From DATCVR01 sp036566745 (GTDB taxonomy: Bacteria > Actinomycetota > Actinomycetes > Jiangellales > Jiangellaceae), in assembly GCA_036566745.1 (NCBI GenBank), contig DATCVR010000005.1, forward strand, positions 1 to 64,000: a stretch of 64,000 nt of DNA. Reading direction: 5' to 3'. The position numbers and the translations under genes were made by a program. Position 1 is the first letter of the stretch; every line of letters begins with the position of its first letter. Shown piece after piece: positions 1 through 7,862 of the stretch. The notes beneath the pieces were generated by a model. The model was not told the origin of the DNA. It was given only the letters and a program-made list of their open reading frames with translations, and did not search any database.

Positions 1-572
1 TCCTCGGCCGCCGCGACCCGCTCGGCGAGTGCCGCCTCGGCCTCGCGCGCGGCCTGCTCGGCGAGCCGGGTCGCCCGCTCGGCACGCTCGCGCACCCCGG
101 CCTGCCCCTCGGTCACGGACCGGAGTACCGAGACGCCGTCATACAGCGACCGGCCGTCGCGCGCCTCCAAGATCATCCCGACGGTCGCCAGCCCGCCGCC
201 GTGGCGGTACGAGGCCGACGCCAGCCGTCCCAGTTCGAGCCGCGCAGCCGTGGCCGCGTCGGCCGCCTCCGCTGCATGGGCCCGCGCAGCGGCCTCCGTG
301 CGCTCCGCGTCCTCCAGGAAGACGCGGGCGCCGTTGTACGCCTCGACCGCCTGGGCAGCGCGGATGAGCAACGTGTCGAGCTCGTCGTTGACCGCGGCCA
401 ACCGCGCCTCGGCGTCGGCCACCGCGTCGCCGGCCCGAGCCTCGACGTCCCGAGCGGCCTCGACGTCCTGGTCGGACGGGTAGCTCGGACCGGCCGGTTC
501 AGCCCCGGCCGGAACGGCGAGTGCCGCCGCCAGGACACTCGCGAACAGGCTCGCCACGAATCCCTTGCGCAC
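1..572 (-). CDS. Secreted NlpC/P60-type wall hydrolase, N-terminal part (partial)
   Basis: The reading frame starts at GTG 572 and runs off the left edge, so only the first 190 codons are present. A Shine-Dalgarno sequence (GGGAGG) lies about 9 bases upstream. Residues 1-24 form a signal peptide (basic VRKG, hydrophobic core, AGA cleavage site). The rest is Ala/Glu/Arg-rich heptad sequence, a long coiled coil interrupted by a GLATVGMILEARDG segment. This matches the N-terminal coiled coil that precedes the catalytic domain in RipA-like NlpC/P60 endopeptidases of actinobacteria. No catalytic residues are visible, so the enzyme class is inferred; an M23 hydrolase with a similar coiled coil is the main alternative. 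Acts outside the membrane on peptidoglycan if correct. Confidence 0.65.
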   Translation of the reverse strand, partial: MRKGFVASLFASVLAAALAVPAGAEPAGPSYPSDQDVEAARDVEARAGDAVADAEARLAAVNDELDTLLIRAAQAVEAYNGARVFLEDAERTEAAARAHAAEAADAATAARLELGRLASASYRHGGGLATVGMILEARDGRSLYDGVSVLRSVTEGQAGVRERAERATRLAEQAAREAEAALAERVAAAE

Positions 573-598
573 CTCTGACGACCTCCCCCATGTCAGGC

Positions 599-650
599 GT
601 CACAGAAGGCGAGGCTAGTCACGATCGTCACTCCACGACACACAAGTCAC
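599..650. promoter_or_regulatory. Four GTCAC boxes upstream of the wall-hydrolase gene
   Basis: GTCAC occurs at 599, 618, 627 and 646, giving spacings of 19, 9 and 19 bases; the 9-mer GTCACAGAA is repeated at 599 and 646. On the minus strand a TAGCCT box (617-612) lies among them and could be the -10 of the gene starting at 572. Repeated half-sites around a wall-hydrolase promoter recall MtrA-type response-regulator sites, but the spacing does not fit the published pattern exactly, so the regulator is unknown. Confidence 0.35.
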
Positions 651-773
651 AGAATTCCCAGGAGACACCGGCGTGTCGGCTTGACAAACTACACGTGTGT
701 TATTTTGACACTCGTGCAGGTCAGCTCGGCGTGTCGCGCCCGGAGACGGCGACCGGAGCCTCCGGAGAAACTC

Positions 774-1238
774 TCAGATCGTGGCGCTGGGGCTCGGCGT
801 CTGGTGCCGCCGCAAGAGCGGCGACAGGACCAGCACGCTGCGGGTGCGGGCGACGAACGACTCGGCCGAGATCTGCGTGAGCACCCGCTCGAAGTGCTGC
901 ATGTCGGACGCGAACACGTGCAACAGCGAATCGGCGTCGCCCGTGACCGTGAAGGCCTCGACGACCTCGGGATAGGTCTCGAAGCGGCGCAGGATCTCCT
1001 CGCCGCTCGTGCGCCGGTTGGTGAACAGCTCGACGTAGGCCTCGGTGCTCCACCCGATGGCAGAGGGATCGAGACGGACGGTGAACCCCGTGACCACGCC
1101 TCGGGCGCGCAGCCGGTCGACCCGCCGCTTGACCGCCGGCGCCGACAGGTTCACCTTCGCGCCGATGGCGCCGTAGCTCGCCCGGCCGTCGACCATCAGG
1201 GCACGCACGATCTGCTCGTCGAGGTCGTCGAGGCTCAT
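774..1238 (-). CDS. Lrp/AsnC family transcriptional regulator
   Basis: A 154-residue protein with the full two-domain Lrp/AsnC layout. Residues 1-60 hold the winged helix-turn-helix (LDDLDEQIVRALMVDGR, then SAPAVKRRVDRLRARGV), and residues 68-145 the RAM ligand-binding domain (VEAFTVTGDADSLLHVFASD). Such proteins sense amino acids and bind repeated DNA sites. The nearest amino-acid genes are the arginine/ornithine operon downstream of position 1933, preceded by two repeated CGCAACAAA boxes, so this regulator plausibly controls it; that link is inference. Start chosen at the ATG that begins the conserved SLDDLDEQI segment. Confidence 0.92.
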   Translation of the reverse strand: MSLDDLDEQIVRALMVDGRASYGAIGAKVNLSAPAVKRRVDRLRARGVVTGFTVRLDPSAIGWSTEAYVELFTNRRTSGEEILRRFETYPEVVEAFTVTGDADSLLHVFASDMQHFERVLTQISAESFVARTRSVLVLSPLLRRHQTPSPSATI

Positions 1239-1394
1239 GCCCCATCATCACCGCTTTCCCCCACCCGAGAAAGCCGACCGGCCCACCGATTGGCCACCCC
1301 GCGGCGTCCCGGGCGCGAGTAGCCTGCTCGCCGGGGTCAGCCGTCGTCCGAGGACCGTCGCCTGACCGCCACCCCGACCGTTCGGAGGATCACG

Positions 1395-1763
1395 ATGGAC
1401 TGGAAGCTTGAACTCGTGGCGGTTCCGGTGTCGGACGTCGACCGCGCCAAGGCGTTCTACGAGCAGGTCGGATTCAACGCCGACCACGACCACCACATCA
1501 GCGACGACCTCCGATTCGTCCAGCTCACGCCCCCGGGATCTGCCTGCTCGATCGCCCTGGGCACGGGCATCGTCGACACCCCGCCCGGCTCGCTGCAGGG
1601 CATGCAGGTCGTTGTCGACGACGTCGACGCGGCCCGTGCCGAGCTCGTCGGACGCGGCGTCGAGGTGAGCGAGGTCCAGGAGTTCCCGTGGGGGCGATTC
1701 GTCTTCTTCAGCGACCCCGACGGCAACGGCTGGGCCCTGCAGCAGATCGTCGTACCCGGCTGA
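1395..1763 (+). CDS. VOC (glyoxalase/bleomycin resistance fold) protein
   Basis: A 122-residue single VOC domain made of two beta-alpha-beta-beta-beta units: ELVAVPVSDVDRAKAFYEQ at the N terminus and VDDVDAARAELVGRG with FFSDPDGNGWALQQ at the C terminus. A GGAGG ribosome site precedes the ATG by 8 bases. Members include metal-dependent dioxygenases, isomerases and drug-binding proteins; the substrate cannot be told from sequence. The conserved FSDPDGNGW signature near the end is present. It stands alone between the AsnC regulator and the arginine operon. Confidence 0.88.
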   Translation: MDWKLELVAVPVSDVDRAKAFYEQVGFNADHDHHISDDLRFVQLTPPGSACSIALGTGIVDTPPGSLQGMQVVVDDVDAARAELVGRGVEVSEVQEFPWGRFVFFSDPDGNGWALQQIVVPG

Positions 1764-1827
1764 GCACGGCCAGGAACCGCTCGGCACAACCCCGACGACG
1801 ACGAATCGACCCGATTTGATCGTTCGG

Positions 1828-1904
1828 CGCAACAAATCGTCGCGCGATACCGGAATCACGCAGCGATCCGTACACCTCAACGCAACAAAACGGTATCGCG
1901 TTGC
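1828..1904. promoter_or_regulatory. Repeated CGCAACAAA boxes upstream of the dimethylargininase-rocD operon
   Basis: CGCAACAAA occurs at 1828-1836 and 1881-1889, 53 bases apart, which is close to five DNA turns. The second copy is the left half of an inverted repeat, GCAAC (1882-1886) and GTTGC (1900-1904). Helically phased half-sites suit an Lrp/AsnC octamer, and an AsnC-type gene lies 590 bases to the left. The assignment to that regulator is inference. Confidence 0.45.
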
Positions 1905-1932
1905 AACACCGGACCGACGTAGTTTCACACGC

Positions 1933-2808
1933 GTGACCCTCACCCCTGTCGAGCCGGCCGAGCAGCCGGGGACGAGCATCCGCCGATCCACCTCACGCCG
2001 GTACGTCATGTGCCGGCCCGACCACTTCGCCGTCGACTACGCCATCAACGTCTGGATGGACCCGACCCAGCCGGTCGACCGCGACCTCGCGATCGAGCAG
2101 TGGGAAGCGCTTCGCGCCACCTACGAACGTCTGGGCCACGAGGTCGAGCTGCTCGACCCGGTCCCAGGCCTGCCCGACATGGTATTCGCGGCCAACGGCG
2201 CCTTCGTGGTCGGCGACATCGCCCTCGGGGCCCGTTTCCGCGAGAGCGTGCGCGCGGCCGAGGCGCCGGCTCACCGCTCCTGGCTCGAGCGCGCGGGCGT
2301 CAGCGTGCACGAGCCGGACGCCGTCAACGAGGGCGAGGGCGACTTCGCCTGGGCCGGCGGACGCATCCTGGCCGGCGCCGGCTTCCGGTCCGACCCGCGG
2401 GCCCATGCCGAGCTGGCCGCGGTGTTCGGCGTTCCGGTCGTCCCGCTCGAACTCGTCGACCCGCGGTTCTACCACCTCGACACGGCCCTCGCCGTCCTCG
2501 ACGCCGAGACCATCGCGTACCTCCCGTCGGCGTTCTCGGCCGCTGGTCAGGAGCTGTTGGCGAAGCTCTACCCCAAGGCCATCGTGGCCAGCGAGCACGA
2601 CGCGCTCGTGCTGGGACTCAACGCCGTGAGCGACGGCCGCCACGTCGTGCTCGCGGCCCAGGCCGAGCAGCTCGCGGCCCAGGTCGCCGAGGCCGGGTTC
2701 GTGCCCGTGCCCGTCGACGTCTCCGAGCTGCTCAAGGCCGGCGGCGGCGTGAAATGTACGACCCTGGAACGACACGCCCGCACAGCACTCGACGAGGAGC
2801 TCGCATGA
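1933..2808 (+). CDS. ddaH: Dimethylargininase / amidinotransferase-fold hydrolase
   Basis: A 291-residue protein of the guanidino-group-modifying superfamily. It carries the substrate-binding start ([18 protein letters not shown]), the catalytic His in [11 protein letters not shown] (His181) and the nucleophilic Cys in [10 protein letters not shown] (Cys275). In actinobacteria such proteins sit next to rocD and release citrulline or act on arginine derivatives. Here the stop overlaps the rocD start (ATGA), so the two are translationally coupled. The frame is open upstream to 1816, but GTG 1933 is preferred because upstream codons are atypical and overlap the candidate operator. Exact substrate (dimethylarginine, arginine or a related guanidine) is uncertain. 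Confidence 0.85.
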   Translation: MTLTPVEPAEQPGTSIRRSTSRRYVMCRPDHFAVDYAINVWMDPTQPVDRDLAIEQWEALRATYERLGHEVELLDPVPGLPDMVFAANGAFVVGDIALGARFRESVRAAEAPAHRSWLERAGVSVHEPDAVNEGEGDFAWAGGRILAGAGFRSDPRAHAELAAVFGVPVVPLELVDPRFYHLDTALAVLDAETIAYLPSAFSAAGQELLAKLYPKAIVASEHDALVLGLNAVSDGRHVVLAAQAEQLAAQVAEAGFVPVPVDVSELLKAGGGVKCTTLERHARTALDEELA

Positions 2809-4031
2809 CGACACATGCCGACCGCACCGACGAGCTCATCGCGCTCACCGACGCGAGCACCGCTCACAACTACCACCCGCTGCCGGTCGTCGTCTCCGAT
2901 GCCGATGGCGCGTGGGTCACCGACGTCGAGGGCCGCAGGTACCTCGACTGCCTGGCCGCCTACTCGGCGGTGAACTTCGGCCACCGCAACCCCGAGGTGG
3001 TCGCCGCGGTCAAGGCCCAGCTCGACCGCGTGACGCTGACCAGCCGCGCATTCCACCACGACGTGCTGGGGCCGTTCGCCCGCGAGCTGGCCGACCTCGC
3101 CGGCAAGGACCTCGTGCTGCCGATGAACACCGGCGCCGAGGCCGTCGAGACCGCGCTCAAGGTCGCCCGCAAGTGGGGCTACGAGGTCAAGGGCGTCCCC
3201 GAGGACCAGGCGACGATCATCGTCATGGACGGCAACTTCCACGGCCGGACCATCAGCATCGTCAGCTTCTCGACCGACCCGGTGGCACGCACCCACTTCG
3301 GGCCGTTCACCCCCGGCTTCCGGGTGGTGCCCTACGGCGACTCGGCGGCCATCGAGGACGCCATCGACGACACCACCGTCGCGGTCCTGATCGAGCCGAT
3401 CCAGGGCGAGGCCGGTGTCGTGGTCCCGCCCGAGGGCTACCTGCGCGAGGTCCGGCGGATCACCGCCGAGCGGCAGGTGCTGTTCGTCGCCGACGAGATC
3501 CAGTCCGGGCTGGGCCGCACCGGCGCCACGTTCGCCTGCGACCACGAAGACGTCGTGCCCGACCTGTACGTCCTGGGCAAGGCGCTCGGCGGCGGGATCG
3601 TCCCGGTGTCGGCCGTCGTCGGCAACCGTGACGTCCTAGGCGTGATCCACCCGGGCGAGCACGGCAGCACCTTCGGCGGGAACCCGCTGGCCTGCGCCGC
3701 CGGCCGGGCCGTCGTCGCGATGCTGGCCACCGGCGAGTGGCAGAAGCGCGCCACCGACCTCGGTGACCACCTCCACCGGCGACTCGGCGAGCTGATCGGC
3801 AACGGCGTCGTGGCGATCCACGGCCGCGGGCTCTGGGCCGGCGTCGACATCGACCCGGCGCTGATGACCGGACGTGAGGCGTGCGAGGCGCTGATGGCCG
3901 AAGGCGTGCTGGTCAAGGACACCCACGGCTCGACGATCCGCTTCGCGCCCCCGCTGGTCGTCACGCTCGACGAGATCGACCTGGCGGTCGACGCCCTGAC
4001 ACGGGTCCTCGACTCGCGACGCACCAGCTGA
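2805..4031 (+). CDS. rocD: Ornithine-oxo-acid aminotransferase
   Basis: A 408-residue class III PLP aminotransferase. Visible signatures are the cofactor-binding [13 protein letters not shown], the [13 protein letters not shown] aspartate region (Asp230) and the Schiff-base lysine in LGKALGGG (Lys259), followed by STFGGNPLA. The family converts ornithine and 2-oxoglutarate to glutamate semialdehyde and glutamate in the cytoplasm, feeding proline or glutamate. It overlaps the upstream dimethylargininase-like gene by four bases, which supports an arginine/ornithine catabolic operon. Length and motifs are complete. Confidence 0.95.
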   Translation: MTTHADRTDELIALTDASTAHNYHPLPVVVSDADGAWVTDVEGRRYLDCLAAYSAVNFGHRNPEVVAAVKAQLDRVTLTSRAFHHDVLGPFARELADLAGKDLVLPMNTGAEAVETALKVARKWGYEVKGVPEDQATIIVMDGNFHGRTISIVSFSTDPVARTHFGPFTPGFRVVPYGDSAAIEDAIDDTTVAVLIEPIQGEAGVVVPPEGYLREVRRITAERQVLFVADEIQSGLGRTGATFACDHEDVVPDLYVLGKALGGGIVPVSAVVGNRDVLGVIHPGEHGSTFGGNPLACAAGRAVVAMLATGEWQKRATDLGDHLHRRLGELIGNGVVAIHGRGLWAGVDIDPALMTGREACEALMAEGVLVKDTHGSTIRFAPPLVVTLDEIDLAVDALTRVLDSRRTS

Positions 4032-4050
4032 GCCGCAACGACGCGGCGCT

Positions 4051-4083
4051 CACGCCCGCCACTCGTCTAGGGTGGCGGGCGTG
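4051..4083 (+). terminator. 12-bp perfect hairpin after rocD, containing the next gene's promoter
   Basis: CACGCCCGCCAC (4051-4062) pairs perfectly with GTGGCGGGCGTG (4072-4083) around a 9-base loop, 20 bases after the rocD stop. No U tract follows. The right arm contains the GTG start of the next small gene and overlaps a TAGGGT box (4068-4073) seven bases before that GTG. The element is therefore both a likely rocD terminator and the leaderless promoter of the downstream gene. Confidence 0.6.
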
Positions 4084-4263
4084 AGCAAGAAGCCCGGCGA
4101 CATCGCAGTACTCCAGGTGGACCCGACCGTGTGGGCACATGCCCTGGAACTCGCCGACGGCGACGCCAGGCGCATCGAGGTGCGCGGCGAGCTCGACGTG
4201 GTGGTCCACAACGAACCCCTCCCACCCGGCCGCCGGGTTACCCGCGCTGCGACTGACACCTGA
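4081..4263 (+). CDS. Small conserved-looking hypothetical protein (60 aa)
   Basis: A 60-residue protein without recognised domain, reading VSKKPGDIAVLQ at its start and rich in acidic and hydrophobic residues (WAHALELADGDARRIEV). GTG 4081 is chosen because a TAGGGT -10 box ends seven bases upstream, the pattern of leaderless actinobacterial genes; an in-frame GTG at 4072 is the alternative. Third-position GC is high throughout, which supports real coding. Function unknown. Confidence 0.55.
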   Translation: MSKKPGDIAVLQVDPTVWAHALELADGDARRIEVRGELDVVVHNEPLPPGRRVTRAATDT

Positions 4264-4303
4264 GCCGCTGACGCGTCACACGCAGGGCGTTTCCCGGACC
4301 TAC

Positions 4304-4332
4304 CCCTCCTGAACGGCTATGACACAGGAGGG
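4304..4332 (+). promoter_or_regulatory. Hairpin masking the ribosome site of toxin-like gene A1
   Basis: CCCTCCTG (4304-4311) pairs perfectly with CAGGAGGG (4325-4332), 13 bases apart. The right arm is the only strong Shine-Dalgarno sequence for gene A1, four bases before GTG 4337. Folding would hide it from ribosomes. A weaker hairpin of the same kind precedes the second copy. The position argues against ATG 4319, which lies inside the loop, as the start. Confidence 0.5.
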
Positions 4333-4336
4333 TCGA

Positions 4337-5458
4337 GTGGTTGACGCGAGCAGCGGGAACGGTGAGCTCCGCGCTGCCCTGGAGTCGATCCTGACCTGTC
4401 GGCTCTGGCTTGACGTCGCGATGGGCCATCTGTCCGAACGCCTCGACAGCTCCAGCCGGCACGTCGGCAGGGCCCTTGCCGGCGCGGGCGAGCGAGGCCT
4501 GCGGATCGCGGACGAGATGCTCGCCGGCGCTCGGATCGTGAAACAGAACGCCAGGACGTCGTTCGGGGATGCCGCCGGCGCCATGGACCGGGACTCACAC
4601 GACCTTCTGGCCGTCCTGGCTTCACGACACGGTCATGACTCCCGAGAGGCGTTCACCCCTGCTCCGACTGGTAAATCCCACCGCGCCAATGACGCCACGC
4701 GCTTCCCGGCCGGATTCACCCGGACCTATGCCAAGGCGATCCTGCAGGACCTCCCGGACAGGCTGACGATGACCCTCGCCGAAGCGGCGGCTGTGCCGGT
4801 GACGTCGCCCGGTGTGACCGCCCTGACAGTGCTGGAGATCAAGGCTCAGTTCCCGCATGCCCAGGGCCAGCTGGTCTTCGACCTGCTGACAAAGGCCGAG
4901 AGCCACGCCGTGGAACGCCACGGATATCACGTGGAACGCGACGCACTCCTGGCGAGGCTGCTGTGGCAGAAGGACAACGCTGGTCTCGACTCGTGGAGCG
5001 TCGGGTCGGATGGCAAGGTCGGGACTAGCCACAAGGTCTCGACAAAGGTCACGCGCTTTACGAGCGCCGAGGCGTTTGCCAAGCCCCTCCGCGCGGTTAT
5101 GAGCGTGGCCGAGCAACATCAAGGCGGCGTGATCGGATTCGTGGAGCAGCATGCCGTCAACGGTCGACTCACCGTCTATGTCGACCGCGACTCGTGTGGC
5201 CTCACATCGGCCGATGCCGTCGGGTTCCGGGGTGTCGGCAACGAGGGCAAGGCCGGAGCCAACGACTGGCACAAGGCTCGTCGGGCTGCACTGCGACCAG
5301 GCGGAATACCGATGAGCGCGGTGGAGTTCAATCCGTTCAGCGAAGGCGACGAACCAGGCGCAATCGTTATGTTCGCCAAGGGCTCCGATGGTTGGAGAAT
5401 AGACTCCTGCGTGCCTGCGTCTCGCGCACTGGGCGATCGACTGGAGGATCTCGCGTGA
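4337..5458 (+). CDS. Cassette protein A1: predicted RNase A-like toxin-type protein
   Basis: A 373-residue hydrophilic protein with no signal peptide or membrane segment. Residues 1-100 look helical (LRAALESILTCRLWLDVAMG). A conserved block ATRFPAGF...YAKAILQDLP follows, then a C-terminal region with SHAVERHGYHVERDALLARL, STKVTRFTSAEAFAK, NGRLTVYV and a final GWRIDSCVPA. This order resembles bacterial RNase A-like CDI toxin domains (His-rich start, a [ST]xF block, a final aromatic-rich strand), but the match was made by eye and the usual last catalytic residues are not clearly present. Its stop overlaps the B1 start by GTGA. GTG 4337 is chosen for its AGGAGGG ribosome site; ATG 4319 is the alternative. 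Paralogous to A2. GC appears a little below that of its neighbours. Confidence 0.72.
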   Translation: MVDASSGNGELRAALESILTCRLWLDVAMGHLSERLDSSSRHVGRALAGAGERGLRIADEMLAGARIVKQNARTSFGDAAGAMDRDSHDLLAVLASRHGHDSREAFTPAPTGKSHRANDATRFPAGFTRTYAKAILQDLPDRLTMTLAEAAAVPVTSPGVTALTVLEIKAQFPHAQGQLVFDLLTKAESHAVERHGYHVERDALLARLLWQKDNAGLDSWSVGSDGKVGTSHKVSTKVTRFTSAEAFAKPLRAVMSVAEQHQGGVIGFVEQHAVNGRLTVYVDRDSCGLTSADAVGFRGVGNEGKAGANDWHKARRAALRPGGIPMSAVEFNPFSEGDEPGAIVMFAKGSDGWRIDSCVPASRALGDRLEDLA

Positions 5459-6006
5459 AGCCCCCCAGCACGAACTTCCGCCGGTACCTCGGCTCGTGGT
5501 TCGACGACGAGTTCGTCCCGGAAGCGTACGTCGAAGGCTGCGAGAACGCTCCGACCTGGCTCGATGCCGGACCGGACCGCGACGGCATTCGCGCCTTCCG
5601 TGATGAGCTGGCCGCACACATCCGCGACGCGTCCTTCCCACCGGCATCGCCCGAGAGCCAATGGACCTCCGACGAGTGGCTGCGCAACATCTGGTATGAC
5701 GCGTTCGGACCGCAGGCGCCGCCCGGCGATCCCTTTCCCGTGCCTGACGACCTGTGGGGCCACGCCCGCCTCACGCCCTACATGCTCCACGCCGTCGACG
5801 AGGGTCCCGCCGACAGCAGCCCGGGTGCGGCGGCCTGGCTCGAACGACGAGGACTCACCTTCGTCACGGTCCAGCGTGCCATCATGCAGCCCGCCCACCA
5901 CACCGAGAACGTACGCGCCGCTCCCAAGGGCTGGCACGACCACCTGCGGCAGCTCACCGACCAGGGTCTCCGCGATGCCAAGCCCGGCGAGGGCTTCTCC
6001 AGCTGA
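5455..6006 (+). CDS. Cassette protein B1: predicted immunity-type partner
   Basis: A 183-residue acidic, tryptophan-rich protein starting at GTG 5455, overlapping the A1 stop by four bases (GTGA), so translation is probably coupled. The N terminus (NFRRYLGSWFDDEFVPEAYV) and the following FRDELAAHIRD recall CdiI-type immunity proteins. The central block QWTSDEWLRNIWYDAFG is almost unchanged in B2. No enzyme motif, signal peptide or membrane segment is seen. By context it would neutralise A1. Known: toxin-immunity genes are often adjacent and coupled. Inferred: that this pair is one. Confidence 0.72.
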   Translation: MKPPSTNFRRYLGSWFDDEFVPEAYVEGCENAPTWLDAGPDRDGIRAFRDELAAHIRDASFPPASPESQWTSDEWLRNIWYDAFGPQAPPGDPFPVPDDLWGHARLTPYMLHAVDEGPADSSPGAAAWLERRGLTFVTVQRAIMQPAHHTENVRAAPKGWHDHLRQLTDQGLRDAKPGEGFSS

Positions 6007-6095
6007 CGCCCCGGCCTTCGCCCCGATTGGCGGCATTACAGGCGGCACCGTTGCCTCGTCTGGGCGTCACAGGTGACGAGCCGTGGCGAAGGTCC

Positions 6096-6126
6096 CACCT
6101 ACTCCGACGGATCTACCAAGGAGGTG
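6096..6126 (+). promoter_or_regulatory. Weaker hairpin masking the ribosome site of A2
   Basis: CAC (6096-6098) and CTCC (6102-6105) can pair with GGAG (6120-6123) and GTG (6124-6126), leaving a three-base bulge. The right arm is the AAGGAGG ribosome site of A2, whose GTG is at 6129. The arrangement mirrors the perfect hairpin before A1 and may be a shared translational control. Confidence 0.3.
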
Positions 6127-6128
6127 CC

Positions 6129-7244
6129 GTGCACTCGAACGCCAGCGACCCAGGTCTGATTCGCGCAGCTCTCCAGGTGACCCTCTCGTCCCGCCGACGC
6201 TTCGACATGAACCTCCTCGACATCGTCAAGGCCAGTCGAAGGTCGCTCACCACCATGGCCACGGCTCTCGATGACGCCGGACAACGCAACCTGGCCACGG
6301 AGTTGGCGGTTCGATCCACGACAGTCGGGCGCGACATGCCGACAACGGTCGCTGGCGCCGTGTACGCACTCGACCGTCAAGCCCACGATCTCCTGCAGGT
6401 CCTTGCGCGCCTGCACGGCCAGCCCGACATTGGGAGGTTCACCCCAGGCCGGGCCAATGCACTCGGGAAAGGGCCTGACCCCACACGTTTCGGCTCCGGC
6501 TGGGCCGGCCGGTACGCCGCTGGCATAATTCAGGACCTGCCCACCAGCACGTTCATGTCAAAGGCTGCCCTTCGGTTGCTCCCTTCGATCGACAAGTGGC
6601 AGATCGAAGCCAGCAAGGACGCCATCATCGCCTTGGTCAGCGAGCGACATCGCAACAGAGCACGAGCGCTCCTGACCAGTAGCGGCAGCCATGCTGTGGA
6701 GTTTCACGGCTCCCACGTTCCCGATGAACTGCTGATCGCACGTACGGCGTGGACGCGTCCAGCCGACCACGGCTCACGCAAACGACCGAGATGGTCGATC
6801 GAGGATGATGGCCGCGTCAGGACTGCAAGTGCTGAGTCCACAACCATGAGCTCGAAGTTCGTGACACCCGAGGCGTTTGCCCGATCGCTAGAAGCGCTAC
6901 TCGAAGCCGCCGACTCTTATCCCGGTGAGCTCGAAGGAATGCTCACAGACAACGCTGTCGGCGGGCGAGCGACCATCTCTATCCCGGCGAGCAAAGTCGG
7001 ATTGGGGCCGGGCGATACGCATGGCTATCGACCGGCCGGTGTACGAAGCCGAGAATCCCGGGAAGACTGGGTTCTTGCCCGCGATGAGGCCATGGAACCC
7101 GACGCATCGTGCGGGCCGCCTGTCTTCGTCAAGCCTGTCGACCCGGTTGCCGAATCTCGCGCTCCCGCAGTGTCGTATGCCTTCAAGAAGATCCACGAAT
7201 CCGGCCGAAGCCGCTGGCACCTGATCACGATGTTCGCATCGTGA
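6129..7244 (+). CDS. Cassette protein A2: second toxin-type protein, paralogue of A1
   Basis: A 371-residue protein, nearly the same length as A1, with an excellent AAGGAGG site four bases before GTG 6129. It shares the helical N terminus (IRAALQVTLSSRRRFDMNLL), the ALDRQAHDLLQVLARLHG and TRFGSGWAGRYAAGIIQDLP blocks, and a C-terminal region with SHAVEFHGSHVPDELLIAR, SSKFVTPEAFA and VGGRATISI. It ends in RWHLITMFAS, close to the I-T-x-aromatic ending expected of RNase A-like CDI toxins. Overall similarity to A1 is modest and patchy. It is followed after 21 bases by its B partner. No secretion signal is seen, so delivery, if any, is unknown. Confidence 0.72.
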   Translation: MHSNASDPGLIRAALQVTLSSRRRFDMNLLDIVKASRRSLTTMATALDDAGQRNLATELAVRSTTVGRDMPTTVAGAVYALDRQAHDLLQVLARLHGQPDIGRFTPGRANALGKGPDPTRFGSGWAGRYAAGIIQDLPTSTFMSKAALRLLPSIDKWQIEASKDAIIALVSERHRNRARALLTSSGSHAVEFHGSHVPDELLIARTAWTRPADHGSRKRPRWSIEDDGRVRTASAESTTMSSKFVTPEAFARSLEALLEAADSYPGELEGMLTDNAVGGRATISIPASKVGLGPGDTHGYRPAGVRSRESREDWVLARDEAMEPDASCGPPVFVKPVDPVAESRAPAVSYAFKKIHESGRSRWHLITMFAS

Positions 7245-7265
7245 CAACCGCGACCCGGAGGTCTC

Positions 7266-7814
7266 ATGGTCCCGTCGACAACGAACTTCGAGCAATACCT
7301 ACGCACCTGGTTCGACGAGGTCAACGTCTCCGACGCCTACGTCGAGGCGAGCGAGAATGCGGCTACCTGGGTGGTCGGCGAGGCCGACGGAACCACCGCG
7401 GAGTTCCGTGATGAACTTGCGGCGCACATCCGGGATTCGTCCTACCCACCCGATGAGTACGAGTCGCAATGGACCACCGACGAGTGGCTGCGAGGCATCT
7501 GGTATGACGCGTTCGGGCCGGAAGCCCCGCCGGGTGATCCCTTTGTCGTTCCTGCCGAAGCGTGGGGGCGCACGCGCATCTCGTGGTACATGCTTCTAGC
7601 TGTCCGCCGTGATGCGGCAGACAGCAGCCCAGGTGCATCAGAATGGCTGCGAGTTCGTGGCCTCGACTTCGCAGACATCGATCGCGCCAAGGCCGCCCGC
7701 CGCGCCGGTACCGCGGGCCCGCGACCAGAACCGCCTGGGTGGTTCGATCGCCTCCAGCGACTCACCGACGAGGGGTACCGGATGGCTCAGCCGGGAGATC
7801 ACGGCTCGCCTTGA
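7266..7814 (+). CDS. Cassette protein B2: second immunity-type partner
   Basis: A 182-residue paralogue of B1, starting at ATG 7266 with a GGAGG site. Long stretches are almost identical to B1: FRDELAAHIRDSSYPP, QWTTDEWLRGIWYDAFG, APPGDPF and ADSSPGA-W. The two B proteins are much more alike than the two A proteins. Unlike B1 it does not overlap its A gene and has its own ribosome site. No catalytic motif is visible. An immunity role is inferred from gene order and from the NFEQYLRTWFDE start, which resembles CdiI-type proteins. Confidence 0.72.
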   Translation: MVPSTTNFEQYLRTWFDEVNVSDAYVEASENAATWVVGEADGTTAEFRDELAAHIRDSSYPPDEYESQWTTDEWLRGIWYDAFGPEAPPGDPFVVPAEAWGRTRISWYMLLAVRRDAADSSPGASEWLRVRGLDFADIDRAKAARRAGTAGPRPEPPGWFDRLQRLTDEGYRMAQPGDHGSP

Positions 7815-7862
7815 TCCCAGGAGATCGATCGCCCTAATTGGCCTGGAGGCGCTTCGCCGCCA

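Noticed and set aside
573..773. A c-di-AMP (ydaO) riboswitch before the wall-hydrolase gene, as in some actinobacteria
   Set aside because: None of the conserved ydaO blocks could be found in the 201-base leader.
4319..4336. ATG 4319 as the start of A1
   Set aside because: It lies upstream of the only strong ribosome site, which sits four bases before GTG 4337, and A1 from 4337 has the same length as A2.
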